A stretch of DNA of 64,000 bases from Verticillium longisporum (taxonomy: Eukaryota > Ascomycota > Sordariomycetes > Glomerellales > Plectosphaerellaceae). The position numbers and the translations under genes were made by a program. Below are positions 35,900 to 48,479 of the stretch, piece by piece. The stretch's first letter is position 1. Each line of letters starts with the position of its first letter. The stretch lies in assembly GCA_019188255.1 (NCBI GenBank), contig JAETXT010000015.1, positions 682,001 to 746,000 of the forward strand. Direction: 5' to 3'. The notes beneath the pieces were generated by a model that made no database searches, had not been told where the DNA came from, and worked only from the letters and a program-made list of their open reading frames with translations.

Positions 35900-38800
35900 T
35901 TTAATAATAAATAAATTAAAGCGCTCTTTTTAGAATTTATAGAATTTAAAGATATATTCTCTAAAGATTTAATAAAAGAATTATTAATATTAAAAGATAT
36001 AGAATACTTAGTAAACCTAAAAGAAAGGGCTAAACCTCTTTATAGGCTAATTTACTTATTATCTTAGAAATAGCTAGAAGAGCTCTATTATTATATAATA
36101 GAAAGGGAGGCTATAAAGAGAATTAAGAAATTTATTAATTTTATAAGGGCTCTAATACTATTTATATTAAAGAAGGATAGGAATTTACGTTTATATATCG
36201 ATTATTAAAGTCTAAATATAATTATTATAAAGAATTAATACTTTTTCCTTTTAATAAATAAATTTTTAGATTATTTAATTAAAATAAAGTATTTCTCTAA
36301 AATAGATATTTAGGATACTTATTATTAAATTTATATTAAAAAGAATAATTAATAAAAACTATATTCTAAATTTAATATAAATATTATAAATATATTATAA
36401 TATTATTTAAGCTTATAGATACCTTTATTATATTCTAAGTATATATTTATTAAATATTTACTAAATTGTTAAATAATTTCTATATTATTTACTTAAATAA
36501 TATCTTAATTTATTCGAGAATAAAAGAGGAATATATAGCCTATTTTTAATAAGTCCTTAAGAGATTTTAGGATTTTAAGCTTTTTATAAAATAATTAAAA
36601 TACTTATTCTATTAAGATAAAATAGAATTCCTTAAATTTATTATCTTTAAAGAAAGAATAATTATAAATTTAAACTATATTTAAATAATTATTAATTAAT
36701 AACCCCTTAAATCCTTTAAAGATATATAAATATTCCTAAGATTTACTAACTTCTATTAATAATTTTTTAAAAAATATTCTAAGATAATAATACTTTTATT
36801 AATATTATTAAAAAGAAGTATTATAAAGGTTAAGAAAGGATAATTTAAATAGCTATTTAAAATATAGAAAGTATTTAAAATATTAAAATTTACTTTTATT
36901 ATTATTATAATCTTATAATATTAAGATTATATATTTAAAAATCGGATCGAGATAAATATATTAAATAATACTATTTTAAGGATCTTTAATTAAAAATATA
37001 AAAATAGCTAAAGACCTATCGCTTATTATTTATAAAAGCTTTTATTAATAGAATAATAATAAAGGATTAAATAATAAGAATTACTTATAATAATAGAAAG
37101 CCTAGAATATTAATACTATTATTTTAGAAATATAAATTAAGTCTTTATAATATTAATCGATTATTAAGCTTTTAAAGGTATTATATAGGCCTTAATTAGA
37201 GACTTTTAAGGAAAGCTTATATAATAAATATATTAATTATTATCTTTTAATTTCGAAATTTAATATTAATTTAAGGTTATAAAATTAATTAATGATCTCT
37301 TAAGATAATTAGATTATATAGGAGAATAAATATTAATAAATAATATATTCTTTATATTATTTAAAAAGCTATAATTAATAGAAGACTTAGCTATAAATAT
37401 TAAATAAACTATTATAAAGATAAAGCTAAAGGATATTATAAATAGAGCTTATATCTAAGCTATATAAGCGATATTATAAAGATAAAAGCTTATCTTTATA
37501 TTTAAAAGATATTATAGCTTTAAGGAAAAAAGGCTTTTACTTTTTAAGCGAAAAGTAATATATATTTATATTATTATAATAAATAGAATAGAGAAGAAAA
37601 CTTCTTCTTAACCTCGAAATCGAGAAGCTAAGGCTAGAAAGCTAATAACGATTTATTAAAAGACTAGAAAAGGGTCTAAGGAATCGATAAAGTCTAAGGT
37701 TATTATTTTAAGCTAATATATCTTATATTCTATTATAAAAGAGCTTATAAAGAATAAAATAATATTAAGGCTTATTTTTATTTTAGAATTTAAAGATTTA
37801 ATTAGAGGATTATAAGCTACTAACCTAAAATACCTTTTTTAAAAAGAGGATATAAATTAATAAATTAGAAAAAAGGAAAATTATATTATAGATAATTAAA
37901 ATATTTTCCTCTTTAAAGGACGATTAATTATCCTTATATAAGGAATACTCTATAAAGAGCTATTTAAATAAGATTATAGTAACCTTTAAATAGGATATAT
38001 AAAAGTAAATAAGACCTTTAAGCTATTAATAAAGAAATTCTATTAAGAAAATATATCTATTAATATCTATTATTATATTATTTAATACTTAATATATTAA
38101 AGGATTTAAATACTTTAATATAGCTTATATAAGAAGCTATAATCGCTATTACTCTTATCCTATCCTTTTTAAGAAATATTTTTAGACTTTATTATAAGCT
38201 TAAGCCTTATATTAAAGGATAATAGCTTAGAGTATAATTCTATCTTTATAATCGTAGACCGATTTATAAAAGCTATTTAGTTCTTAGCTATATATAAAAC
38301 GTTAATAGCTACTAGCTTAAGTACGATCTTCTATAAGGAAATAAAGTATAAATTTAAGAGCCTAGAGGGTATAATAAACGATAAAGATAAACTCTTTATA
38401 AGTAAATTCTAAGAGGAATTCTATTAAAAGAAAGTAATTTAGCGCTACTTCTCTATTATTTATTACCCTTAAATAGATAAATAGATAGAGAGAACTTATT
38501 AAATATTAGAAAAATACTTTTATTATATTAATAATTAAATATTAAAGGAATAGCTATATTATTTAAAAGAAATAGAATTCTTATATAATAATAATATATA
38601 TAATATTATTAGAGTTTTATTATTTAAAGCTTTATATAAATATTATTTTAGAATAATTAACTATATAGCTTTAAAAAAGGATATAAAGGTCTAAGGTATA
38701 AAAAAAAGGATTAAAAAGATTATAATTATTTATTAAATTATTAATAAAGATTAATAATATATAATATATATTTAAGCTTTCTATTATAATAAGAAATATA

Positions 38801-39060
38801 TATTAAAAACCTTTAATATCGGGGACGTTATAGGGCTTTCTATTAAGAATTTCTAATTTAAAGTAGATTAGAAGCTAATCTTATAATATATCTAAGTCTA
38901 GATCGTAGAATAAATAAGCGAATAAGCTTATTATATAATATTTCTTAAAGTTTATTCTAGAATATATAATATCTTCCTTATCTTTTCCTTAAAGCTATAA
39001 TATAATTATTAAATTAATATTAAATAATTAATTTACTTTTTTATATTAAAGGATAAATAG
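35900..39060 (+). pseudogene. Pol relic of D1 (RT, RNase H, integrase)
   Basis: The reverse transcriptase reads KKDRNLRLYIDY near 36170-36210, a RIPed KKDGNLRLCVDY. The catalytic box lies at 36485-36515, FYLNNILIYS for FCYLDDILIYS. Integrase shows the first Asp in LVIVDRFIKA-type sequence near 38250 and a GIINDKDKLFIS-like second block near 38370-38405. Its C-terminus reads YSRIYDIFPISSLE near 38960. Confidence 0.8.
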
Positions 39061-39195
39061 AATAAATAGGAAATCGAAGATATTATATCTTATAAAGAGG
39101 ATTAAAAGTAAAGGTTCTATTTAATAAAATAAGTTAAATAATTAATAATATATAATATTTAAGAACTTAAAAGCTATTTTAAAAATATAATATAA
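39060..39195 (+). pseudogene. Chromodomain relic of D1
   Basis: Reads EIEDIISYKED, then RFYLIK and a final NI-stop-ELKSYFKN, the RIPed form of ...RFYLIKW...NTWEPKSHLKN. It belongs to the C-terminus of integrase, which makes D a chromovirus. Confidence 0.78.
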
Positions 39196-39509
39196 ATTTT
39201 AAAAAAGTATTAGAAATATTAGAAATATAAATATAAATAATAGGATAAATAATTAAATTATTAAATTAATTATTAATAAATTATTATATAAGGAAAATAA
39301 GAAAATAAAAATAGAATTTTAATATTAAGCTTTAATAATATTATTAATATATTAATTAAATAATATAATAATACTTTATAGCTATTATTATTAAGATATT
39401 AATTCCTTTTTATTTTTATTTAAATAAAGGAAAAACTATTCTAAATTATCTATTTTACTTAAACCTTTAATAATTAATTTATTAATACTTTTATTATTAT
39501 TATTATTAT

Positions 39510-41185
39510 TATTATTTTCTTTATTATTATTAATAATTTATATAATCTTCTAAGGAATCGATTAAGTTCTCTTTATTAAATAGCTAAGGGCTAGAGCTAG
39601 AATAGAGTATTTAGCTAACCCTTTTAGAGTAATAATACCCTTAAGAATAGGAGTTTAAGCTATTAACGCTTCTTTAAGAGCTTCCGAATTATTAATAATA
39701 TAAGAGAGCTCCTTTTAAGCTTTATAAATATAAGCTTTAATATTAATTACTTTCTTTTCCTTAATAATAATAAGCTTAATAGCTTTCTTTATTATTTTAT
39801 AGTCTTCTACCTCCTTCTTCTTTATAATTATAGCTTCCTTTTTAATAATAATACTCTCTTTCTCGTTTACGATAAAGGCTATGATAATATTAATATTCTT
39901 TTAAATATAAGATAATAATTAGCTAATAAAGGTATAGCTTAAGTAATAAGCGCTTTAAAGATATAAGCGAGTAGGATTATTATTATTAAGAATATCTATT
40001 AATAAATTAATAAGCTTAAAGTTAATAAGAAGATTAAAGTAATTATAAATTAACTTAATTATATCTTTATTATTTAAGCGGTAATTATATAAATCGATAT
40101 ATAAATAGAAGAGGGTAAATATAAGAATATCAATTTCTTAAGAATAAATAATATATTTAAGTTAATAAATAATAATAGCTTCTTTAAAGGCTTTATAACC
40201 TAGCAGCTAAACCTATTAAAGAAGACTTAATTAATAAAAAGATATAAAATAAAAGGCAAAGAAATTTATAGATTAATAAAGCTAGAGAGATAATAGTAAA
40301 TATATAAAGGATATCTTAATAAATAAATATTATATAATTAATAAAAGGGAACTTAAAAATTTAAATATAATTTATAATATTATAAAAATAGCTATTATTA
40401 GCTAAATCGATAATAATCTTTAATATTTTCTTAAAATATTTAATTATTTTAATAAGATAAGAGAGATAATAAATATATTATTTAAATAAATAATTATATA
40501 GAATTATACTCTTAATAATATATATTTAATTATAGACTTCTCATTATATAAATTAAATAATTCTATAAAAGGGCTTAAGGATCTATAATTATTAATTAAT
40601 ATAATAAAAAGATTTAACAAACTTATAATAAGATAAATACTTTTATTAAATTTATAAATAATATATTTAATATTAGAATATCTAGCTATATATTTAATAT
40701 CTAGCTAGGAGGCGAGTTTATTAAAATAATATTTTTATAAAGGGTTCTTAGCTTTAATATTAAGAAGTTAGCGATTATAGGCCTAGGTAAGCTAGGGATT
40801 ATATAAATATATTTTATTAAAATAGAGAGTAATATCTAATATAATAATAATTAAATAAAGGGATTAAAGTAATTAAGGGTAAGTATAGGATTAATAGATA
40901 ATATAAGGATATAATAATTATAGTAATATTAATTATTAAAAGAAGCTAGGGATAGCGAAACTTAGAAGCGTTATAAGTATAATAGAGAGAACTTTATAAA
41001 ATAGATATAATAAATTATTATTTATAAATTAATAATAAGGGCTATTCTATATTATTATTTACTTCTAAGCTACTATTAATATTACTATTATTATAATTTC
41101 TATAATATATTTAACCTAGCTCTATATTATAGTTACGCTAAGGAATAAGGCTTAAGATTAGGGTACTAAGATATATTAATAAAGG
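39510..41185 (-). pseudogene. Antisense extra frame of D1, function unknown
   Basis: On the strand opposite to gag-pol a frame of roughly 550 codons can be followed, with nearly all its stops at likely Gln codons. Readable blocks include RSLSPFIELFNLYNEKS in the middle and a Lys/Glu-rich, coiled-coil-like part (KKEAIIIKKKEVEDYK), ending LKGLAK.SILALALSYL. The same frame occurs in D2, D3, D6 and at the right window edge. I do not recognise it. Confidence 0.5.
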
Positions 41186-41227
41186 TATTATGAGTTCTAG
41201 GGACTAGACCTCTAGGAGGGGACGTAA

Positions 41228-41424
41228 TATAAGGAGTTAGACATTAAGAACCTAACCCTTATTTATATTATCGTAAATACTTTAACGATAAGCTTAAATT
41301 TAAAAGGAGAAGTCGAGGCTATACTCGATAGCCTTAATAAGTTAAAGTTAATATAATAGCTTATTAATTATTCGCTAATCTAATTACTTTCCCTAATCTA
41401 GGCCCTTAGCCTAATACCTTTATA
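41228..41424 (+). repeat. 3' LTR of D1
   Basis: 197 bp, preceded by a purine tract with AGGAGGGG, followed by the TTAAT duplication. Confidence 0.88.
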
Positions 41425-41456
41425 TTAATCTAAGCCCTTAGCTTAATATCTTTATA
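41425..41456 (+). repeat. D4 5' LTR, right part
   Basis: Last part of the LTR begun at 33723, ending TCTTTATA. It starts with the TTAAT duplicated by the D1 insertion. Confidence 0.78.
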
Positions 41457-42587
41457 TTCTTTAATTTCTATAATTTATAATTAGATTAAGCTAAGTAATA
41501 GATTAGTTAAAGTATATTAAAACTTAAAAGCGAATTATCTATTATAATAAATACTATTCTAAAGACGAATTAATAAGAATATTATCGGAATCATTAAAAA
41601 GTAATTATAATAAGAAGATTATACTTAAATTAGGATCTTCTCTAGAAAACTATTATTAAAATATTAGCGAATAAACGATTTAAGCTAAATTATAAATATA
41701 GGTCTTTTAAGCTTTAATCTATAAATTCTATAAATAGAAATATAAGAATAACCTCTTAATTTAATATTTTATTAAATATACTTTTATTATAAAGAATTAT
41801 AATAAACTATTTATTCATAATTATAAAATATTTAAAGATAATATTATTTTTTTATTTAAATTAATAATTAATTTATTATAATTAAGGCTAAGAATGTTTT
41901 CTAATTTAATATAAATATAGCTTAAATCGTAGAATAATTAATAATAAAATTTATTTATATTTTATAAATAATATAATAAAATTATATTTAGAACCTCGAA
42001 GCGATTTATAAAGAGGACTTTAATAAAGATAATATAAATATCTATTAAGAAGATTTCTAAAGCTTTATAAAATAAGAATATTTATTAAAGGATTTATAAA
42101 ACTTAGTTTATTAAGAATAATTATATTTATTTAATTTTTAAGGAAATAAGGATATTTCCCTTTTTATCTTTTTTAATTATTAAGAGAATATTTATTAATT
42201 ATTTAATAAAAATATAGATTAGAGCGAAGAATATATTTTTAAATATTTCTAATAATTCCTTTATTTTATAAAAAATAAATTAATAAAATATTATATTCTA
42301 ATTAAAAATATTAAAGTAATTATATATAAGGCTTAATAAATATAAAATATTAATAAATTATAGAATAAATAATAAGAAAATAAGAAAAAAAATTATTTTT
42401 AATTAGCTTAGGGCGAACCTTATAATATTACTTTAAAGTATAAAGCCTTAAAGAGAGAAGCTTTATAGGATTAATCGTTAATAAAGTAAAGTCGTTCTTC
42501 CTATTATAATAGAAGTATTATATTAAAGTAAGCGAGAAACCTAAACCCCTACTCTATAAGAATACTATTAAGTAATCGAAATACTAC
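41457..42587 (+). pseudogene. Gag relic of D4, cut by D3
   Basis: Colinear with D1 from 34103 to about 35190. It breaks at 42587 where a minus-oriented D LTR begins. Confidence 0.7.
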
Positions 42588-42785
42588 TATAAAGGTATTA
42601 GGCTAAGGGCCTAGATTAGGGAAAGTAATTAGATCGGTGAATAATCGGTAAGCTATTATATTAATTTTAACTTATCGAGGCTATTAAGTATAGCCTCGAC
42701 TTCCCTTTTTTAAGCTTAGACTTATCGCTAAAGTATCTATAATAATACGAATAGGGGTTAAGTTCCTAATATCTAACTCCTTATA
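42588..42785 (-). repeat. 3' LTR of D3
   Basis: 198 bp D-family LTR in minus orientation. It has the TATAAAGG and CCTTATA ends and the GAGGCTA/TAGCCTC inverted repeat. Confidence 0.88.
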
Positions 42786-42819
42786 TTACCTCCCCTCCTA
42801 GAGGTCTAGTCCCTAGAAC

Positions 42820-44271
42820 TCGTAATGCCTTCGCTAATATATCTCTATACTTTAATATATATTACTTATAAGGCTGTATTCCCTAATATAGCTATAATAT
42901 AGAGCTAGGTTAGATATATTATAGAGATTATAATAATAATAATATTAATAGTAGCCTAGAGGTAGGTAATAATATAGAATAGTCTTTATTATTAATTTAT
43001 AAGTAATAGTTTATTATACTTATCTTATAAAATTCTTTCTATTATATTTATAATTCTCCTAAGTTTTATTATCCTTAACTTCTTTTTAATAATCGATATT
43101 ATTATAATTATTTTATCCTTATATTATCTATTAATCTTATACTTATCCTTAATTACTTTAATCCTTTCGCTTAATTATTATTATATTAGATATTACTCTC
43201 TACTTTAATAAAATATATCTATATAATCCTTAGCTTATTTAGGCCTATAATTATTAGCTTCTTAATATTAAGGCTAAGAAGCTTTTATATAAATATTATT
43301 TTAATAAACTCGCTTCTTAGCTAGATATCGAATATATAATTAAATATTCTAATATTAAATATATTATCTATAAATTTAATAAAAGTATTTACTTTATTAT
43401 AAATTTATTAAATCTTTTAACTATATTAATTAATAATTATAGACCCTTAAGCCCTTTTATAGGGTTATTTAGTTTATTTAGTAGGAGGTCTATAATTAAA
43501 TATATACTATTAAAGGTATAATTCTATATAATTATTTATTTAAATAATATATTTACTATCTCTCCTACTTCGCTATAGTAATTAAATATTTTAAGAAAAT
43601 ATTAGAAATTATTATTAATTTAGCTAATAATAGCTATTTCTATAATATTATAAATTATACTTGAATTTTTAGGTTCCTTTTTATTAATTATATAATATCT
43701 ATTTATTAAGATATCCTCTATATATTTATTACTATCTCTTTAATTTCGCTAATCTATAAGTTTCTTAGCCTTTTATTTTATATCCTTTTATTAATTAAAT
43801 CTTCTTTAATAGGTTTAGCCTTTAACTTATAAAGCTTTTAAGGGAGCTATCGCTATTTATTAATTTAGATATATTATTTATTATTAAGAGGTTAATACTC
43901 TTAAATGTACTTTTTTCTATTTATATATTAATCTATATAATTACCCTTTAAATAGCGAGAATATAATTAAATTAGTTTAGGGCTACCTTAATCTTCCTAT
44001 TAATCCTAAATTTATTAATTTATTAATAGATACTTTTAATAATAATAATCCTATCTATTTATATCTTTAAAGTATTTATTATTTAAGTTATACCTTTATT
44101 AATTAATTATTATCTTATATCTTAAAGAATATTAAAATTATTATAGCCTTTATTATAAATAAGAAAGAGAATAGTATTATTAAGAAAGAAGCTATAATTA
44201 GAAAGAAGAAAGAAATAGAAGAATATAAAATAATAGAGAAGGCTATTAAGTTTATAGCTATTAAGGAAAAG
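42820..44271 (+). pseudogene. Extra frame of D3, truncated
   Basis: Same frame as 44505-46150. It ends in the Lys/Glu-rich part where D2 is inserted, so its C-terminal part (LKGLAKRSILALA) is missing here. Confidence 0.5.
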
Positions 44272-44468
44272 TATAAAGGTATTAGGCTAAGGGCCTAGAT
44301 TAGGGAAAGTAACTAGATCGGCGAATAATTAATAAGCTATTATATTTACTTTAACTTATCGAGGCTATCGAGTATAGCCTCGACTTCTCCTTTTAAATTT
44401 AGGCTTATTATTAAAGTATTTACGATAATATAAATAGGGGTTAAGTTCTTAACGTCTAACTCCTTATA
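44272..44468 (-). repeat. 3' LTR of D2
   Basis: 197 bp D LTR in minus orientation, inserted in D3 (left flank AAAAG, 44267-44271). Confidence 0.88.
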
Positions 44469-44504
44469 TTACCTCCCCTCCTAGAGGTCTAGTCCCTAGA
44501 ACTT

Positions 44505-46150
44505 ATAATGTATTCGCTAATATATCTTAGTACCCTAATCTTAGGCCTTATTCCCTAATATAACTATAATATAGGGCTAAGTTAGATATATCGCGGAAAT
44601 TATAATAATAGTAATACTAGTAATAGCCTAGAAGTAAGTAATAATATAGAATAATCCCTATTATTAATTTATAAGTAATAGTTTATTATACTTATCTTAT
44701 AAGGTTCTCTCTATTATATTTATAATTCTCCTAAATTATACTATCCCTAGCTTCTTTTAATAATCGATATTATTATATCTATTATATCCTCGTATTATCT
44801 ATTAATTTTACGTTTATCCTTAATTACTTTAATCCTTTTATTTAATTATTATTATATTAAATATTACCCTCTACTTCGATAAAGTATATTTATATAATCC
44901 CTAGCTCGCTTAGGCCTATAATTGCTAGCTTCTTAATATTAAGGCCGGGAACCCTTTATATAAATACTATTTTAGTAAACTCGCTTCTTAATTAAATATC
45001 GAATATATAGCTAGACGTTCTAATATTAAATATATTATTTATAAATTCGATAAAAGTATTTATTTTATTATAAATTTATTAAATATTTTAATTATATTAA
45101 TTAATAATTATAGATCTTTAAGCCTTTTTATAAAGTTATTTAATTTATTTAATAAAAAGCTTATAATTAAATATATATTATTAAAAATATAATTTTATAT
45201 AATTATTTATTAAAATAATATATTTATTATTTCTCTTATTTTATTAAAATAATTCAATATTTTAAGAAAATATTAGAAATTATTAATTTAATTATTTCTA
45301 TAATATTATAAATAATATTTAAATTTTTAAATTCCCCTTTATTAATTATATAATATCTATTTATTAAAATATCCTTTATATATTTATTATTATCTTTCTA
45401 GCTTCGTTAATTTATAAATTTCTTAGCCCTTTATTTTATATTATTTTATTAATTAAGTCTTCTTTAATAAATTTAGCCTCTAAGTTATAAAGCCCTCTAA
45501 GAAGCTATTATTATTTATTAATTTAGGTATATTATTTATTATTAAGAGGCTAATACCCTCGAGCTTATCTTCTTCTATTTATATATCGATTTATATAATT
45601 ACCCTTTAAATAGCGAAAACGTAATTAAGCTAATTTATAACCGCTTTAACTTCTTATTAACTTTAAGCTTATCGATCTATTAATAGATACCCTTAATAGC
45701 GATAATCTTATCTATTTATATCTTTAAAGCGTTTATTACTTAAGCTATACCTTTATTAATTAATCGTTATTTTATATCTTAAAGAATATTAAAGTTATTA
45801 TAGCTTTTATTATAAATAAGAAAGAGAATATTATTATTAAGAAAAAGGCTATAGCTATAAAGAAGAAAGAGGTAAAGGAGTATAAAGTAATAGAGAAGGC
45901 TACTAAGCTTATAGCTATTAAGGAAAAGAAGGTAATTAATATTAAAGCTCGTATCTATAAGGTTTAGGAGGAGCTCCGCTATATTATTAATAGTCCTAAA
46001 GCTCTTAAGGAAGTATTTATAGCTCGAACCCTTACCTCTAAGGCTATTATTATTCTAAAGGGGTTAGCTAAGCGCTCTATTCTAGCTCTAGCCTTTAACT
46101 ACTTAGCGAAGAGAATTTAATTAATTCTTTAAAAGATTATATAAATTATT
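44505..46150 (+). pseudogene. Antisense extra frame of D2 (most readable copy)
   Basis: The best copy of the unknown D-family frame. The C-terminal part from about 45770 reads nearly without stops: a Lys/Glu-rich helix-like stretch (KKEVKEYKVIEKATKLIAIK), then EELRYIINSPKALKEVFIAR and LKGLAKRSILALAFNYLAKR. Upstream parts have stops at likely Gln codons, e.g. the block matching FQQTRFL near 44970-45000. Strand assignment rests on this pattern. No domain recognised. Confidence 0.55.
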
Positions 46151-46489
46151 AATAATAATAAAGAAAATAATAATAATAATAAAGATAAGAGTATTAATAA
46201 ATTAATTATTAAAGGTTTAATTAAAATAAATAATTTAGAATAGTATTTCCTTTATTTAAATAAAAATAAAAGGGAATTAATATCTTAATAATAATAGCTA
46301 TAAAATATTATTATATTATTTAATTAATACATTAATAATATTATTAGGGCTTAATATTAAAGTTCTATTTTTATTTTCTTATTTTCTTTATATAATATTT
46401 TATTAATAATTAATTTAGGAATTTAATTATTTATTCTATTATTTATATTTATATTTTTAATACTTCTAGTACCTTTTTAAGGTTTATAT

Positions 46490-47489
46490 TATATTTTCGA
46501 GGTAATTTTTAAGTTCTTAAGTATTATATTCTATTAACTATTTAGCCTATTTTATTAAATAAAACCTTTACTTTTAGTCCTCTTTATAAGATATAATATC
46601 TTCGATTTCCTATTTATCTTATTTATCCTTTAATATAGGAAAGTAAGCTAATTATTTAGTATTAATTTAGTAATTATATTATAGTTTTAGGGAAGAGATA
46701 GGGAAGATATTATATATTCTAGAATAAATCTTAAGAAATATTATATAATAAGTTTATTCGCTTATTTATTCTATAATCTAGATTTAGATATATTATAATA
46801 TTAACTTCTAATCCGCTTTAAATTAGAAGTTCTTAATAGAAAGCTTTATAATATCCTTAATATTAAAGGTTTTTAATATATACCTTTTATTATAATAGAA
46901 AGCTTAAATATATACTATATATTATTAGTTTTTATTAATAATTTCATAAATAATTATAATCTTCTTAAGCCTTTCCTTTATATTTTAGACCTTTATATCC
47001 TTTTTTAGGGCTATATAATTAATTATTCTAAAGTAATATTTATATAAGGCTTTAAATAATAAGACTTTAATAGTATTATATATATTATTATTATATAAGA
47101 ATTCTATTTCTTTTAAATAATATATCTATTCTTTTAATATTTAATTATTAATATAATTAAAGTATTTTTCTAGTATTTAGTAGGTTCTCTCTATTTATTT
47201 ATTTATTTAAGGGTAATAAATAATAAAGAAATAGCACTAAATCGCTCTCTCTTAATAGAATTCCTCCTAGAATTTACTTATAAAGAGTTTATCTCTATCG
47301 CTTATTATACCTTCTAGGCTCCTAAACCTATACTCTATTTCCTTATAGAGGATTATACTTAGGCTAATAGCTATTAGTATCTTATATATAGCTAGGAATT
47401 AAATAGCTTTTATAAATCGGTCTACGATTATAAGGATAAAATTATATTCTAGGCTATTATCCTTTAATATAGGGCTTAGGCCTTTAATA
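46490..47489 (-). pseudogene. Chromodomain and integrase C-terminal half of D2
   Basis: The reverse complement of about 46495-46640 matches the D1 chromodomain, and 46660-47489 matches D1 integrase from about 38980 back to 38210. The frame is cut at 47489 by B2 and resumes at 52595. Confidence 0.78.
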
Positions 47490-47638
47490 TATTAGTAGTA
47501 TTCGCCTAGGGCTTCTAGTAGTCACCTAATGCTAGGTGGCCTATGCCCTAGCACCTCCTATAGCTTAGTTCTAGGCACCCTACTGCCCTAGAGAATAGCT
47601 TTCTAATAAAATACCTTTTCCTCCTTAGACCTCTAATA
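47490..47638 (+). repeat. 5' LTR of B2
   Basis: 149 bp, a few bases shorter than the B LTR because one CCTCC unit is missing. It keeps several CA/TG. Confidence 0.88.
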
Positions 47639-48479
47639 GGTTATACGCCCTTTTACGTACTACGTAATATTATTAATATTACGATTTTTATATTATTATT
47701 AATAGCTTTATTTCCTCTATTTAATAGTATTATTATCGTCTATTTTAAATAAGATTTACTCCTTTACGATAAACGTTATTCCTACTAAACTATTTAACGA
47801 TATTAGGCTATAATAGCTCGTCCTTAGCTCTTTATATATATCGATTACCTAATTAGCGAATCGAACCTCCGCTCCTAGTAATTTAACGTTATTAATCTAT
47901 TTAAACGAGACCGCTATCTTTAATTTCTTTATTCGATAATCCTACCCCTTATTAACCTTAACGCCCTAGAGGTATAATATAAGAAGAGGGTAATAGTAAT
48001 AAGTACTCTTTCTACTATTATTAATCCTAGCCTCCTTAATTACTTTAAGGGCGGAGGTTAAGATATAAGAGATCGAGACCCTTATAAGTTATAGGATATA
48101 ATCTATTATATAATTCCTAGGGTCTTATTAAATACTATTATAGATTTTATTTATAAATTCTATAAAATTAAAATTAATAATTTTCTAATCCTTTATATCT
48201 ATTTAGCTCGTACTTAAACCCTCTAATATTACCTTTTAGAGATCTATAATATCGATTTATTTATATTTATTTATATACTATTTAATAATATTTATAATTA
48301 ATATTTTATATTATTTTAGAAATATATTACGATAAAGGTCTACGATTAATATAATATTATAGCTAATATTACTTATAAGGCTAATAATTAAGAATCTACC
48401 TTTAATTCTATAATTATTATATAGGGTATTAATAATCGAAGCTAGAAAAAGGGTAATTCTATACCTATTATTACTTCTA
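47639..48479 (+). pseudogene. Element B2 leader and 5' coding part
   Basis: Colinear with B 14081-14930. Begins with the conserved GGTTATACGCC after the LTR. No Gag motif recognised. Confidence 0.5.

Larger units (their letters stand above)
33907..41424 (+). mobile_element. Gypsy chromovirus D1, complete, RIPed
   Basis: It is 7518 bp with LTRs 33907-34102 (196 bp) and 41228-41424 (197 bp) and a TTAAT duplication. The plus-strand order is gag, protease, reverse transcriptase, RNase H, integrase, chromodomain; then comes a frame on the minus strand, a purine tract (about 41213-41221) and the 3' LTR. It is the best reference copy of family D in this window. Confidence 0.92.
42588..44271 (-). 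mobile_element. D3: 3' end of a minus-oriented D element
   Basis: 3' LTR at 42588-42785 followed (in plus coordinates) by its purine-tract region and the extra frame, which reads on the plus strand from about 42820. It is interrupted at 44271 by D2. Confidence 0.8.

Noticed and set aside
39485..39535. ATT-type microsatellite as telomere or centromere repeat
   Set aside because: It is a short run within the D element, mirrored in D2, most simply a RIPed low-complexity part of the element. No TTAGGG arrays occur.
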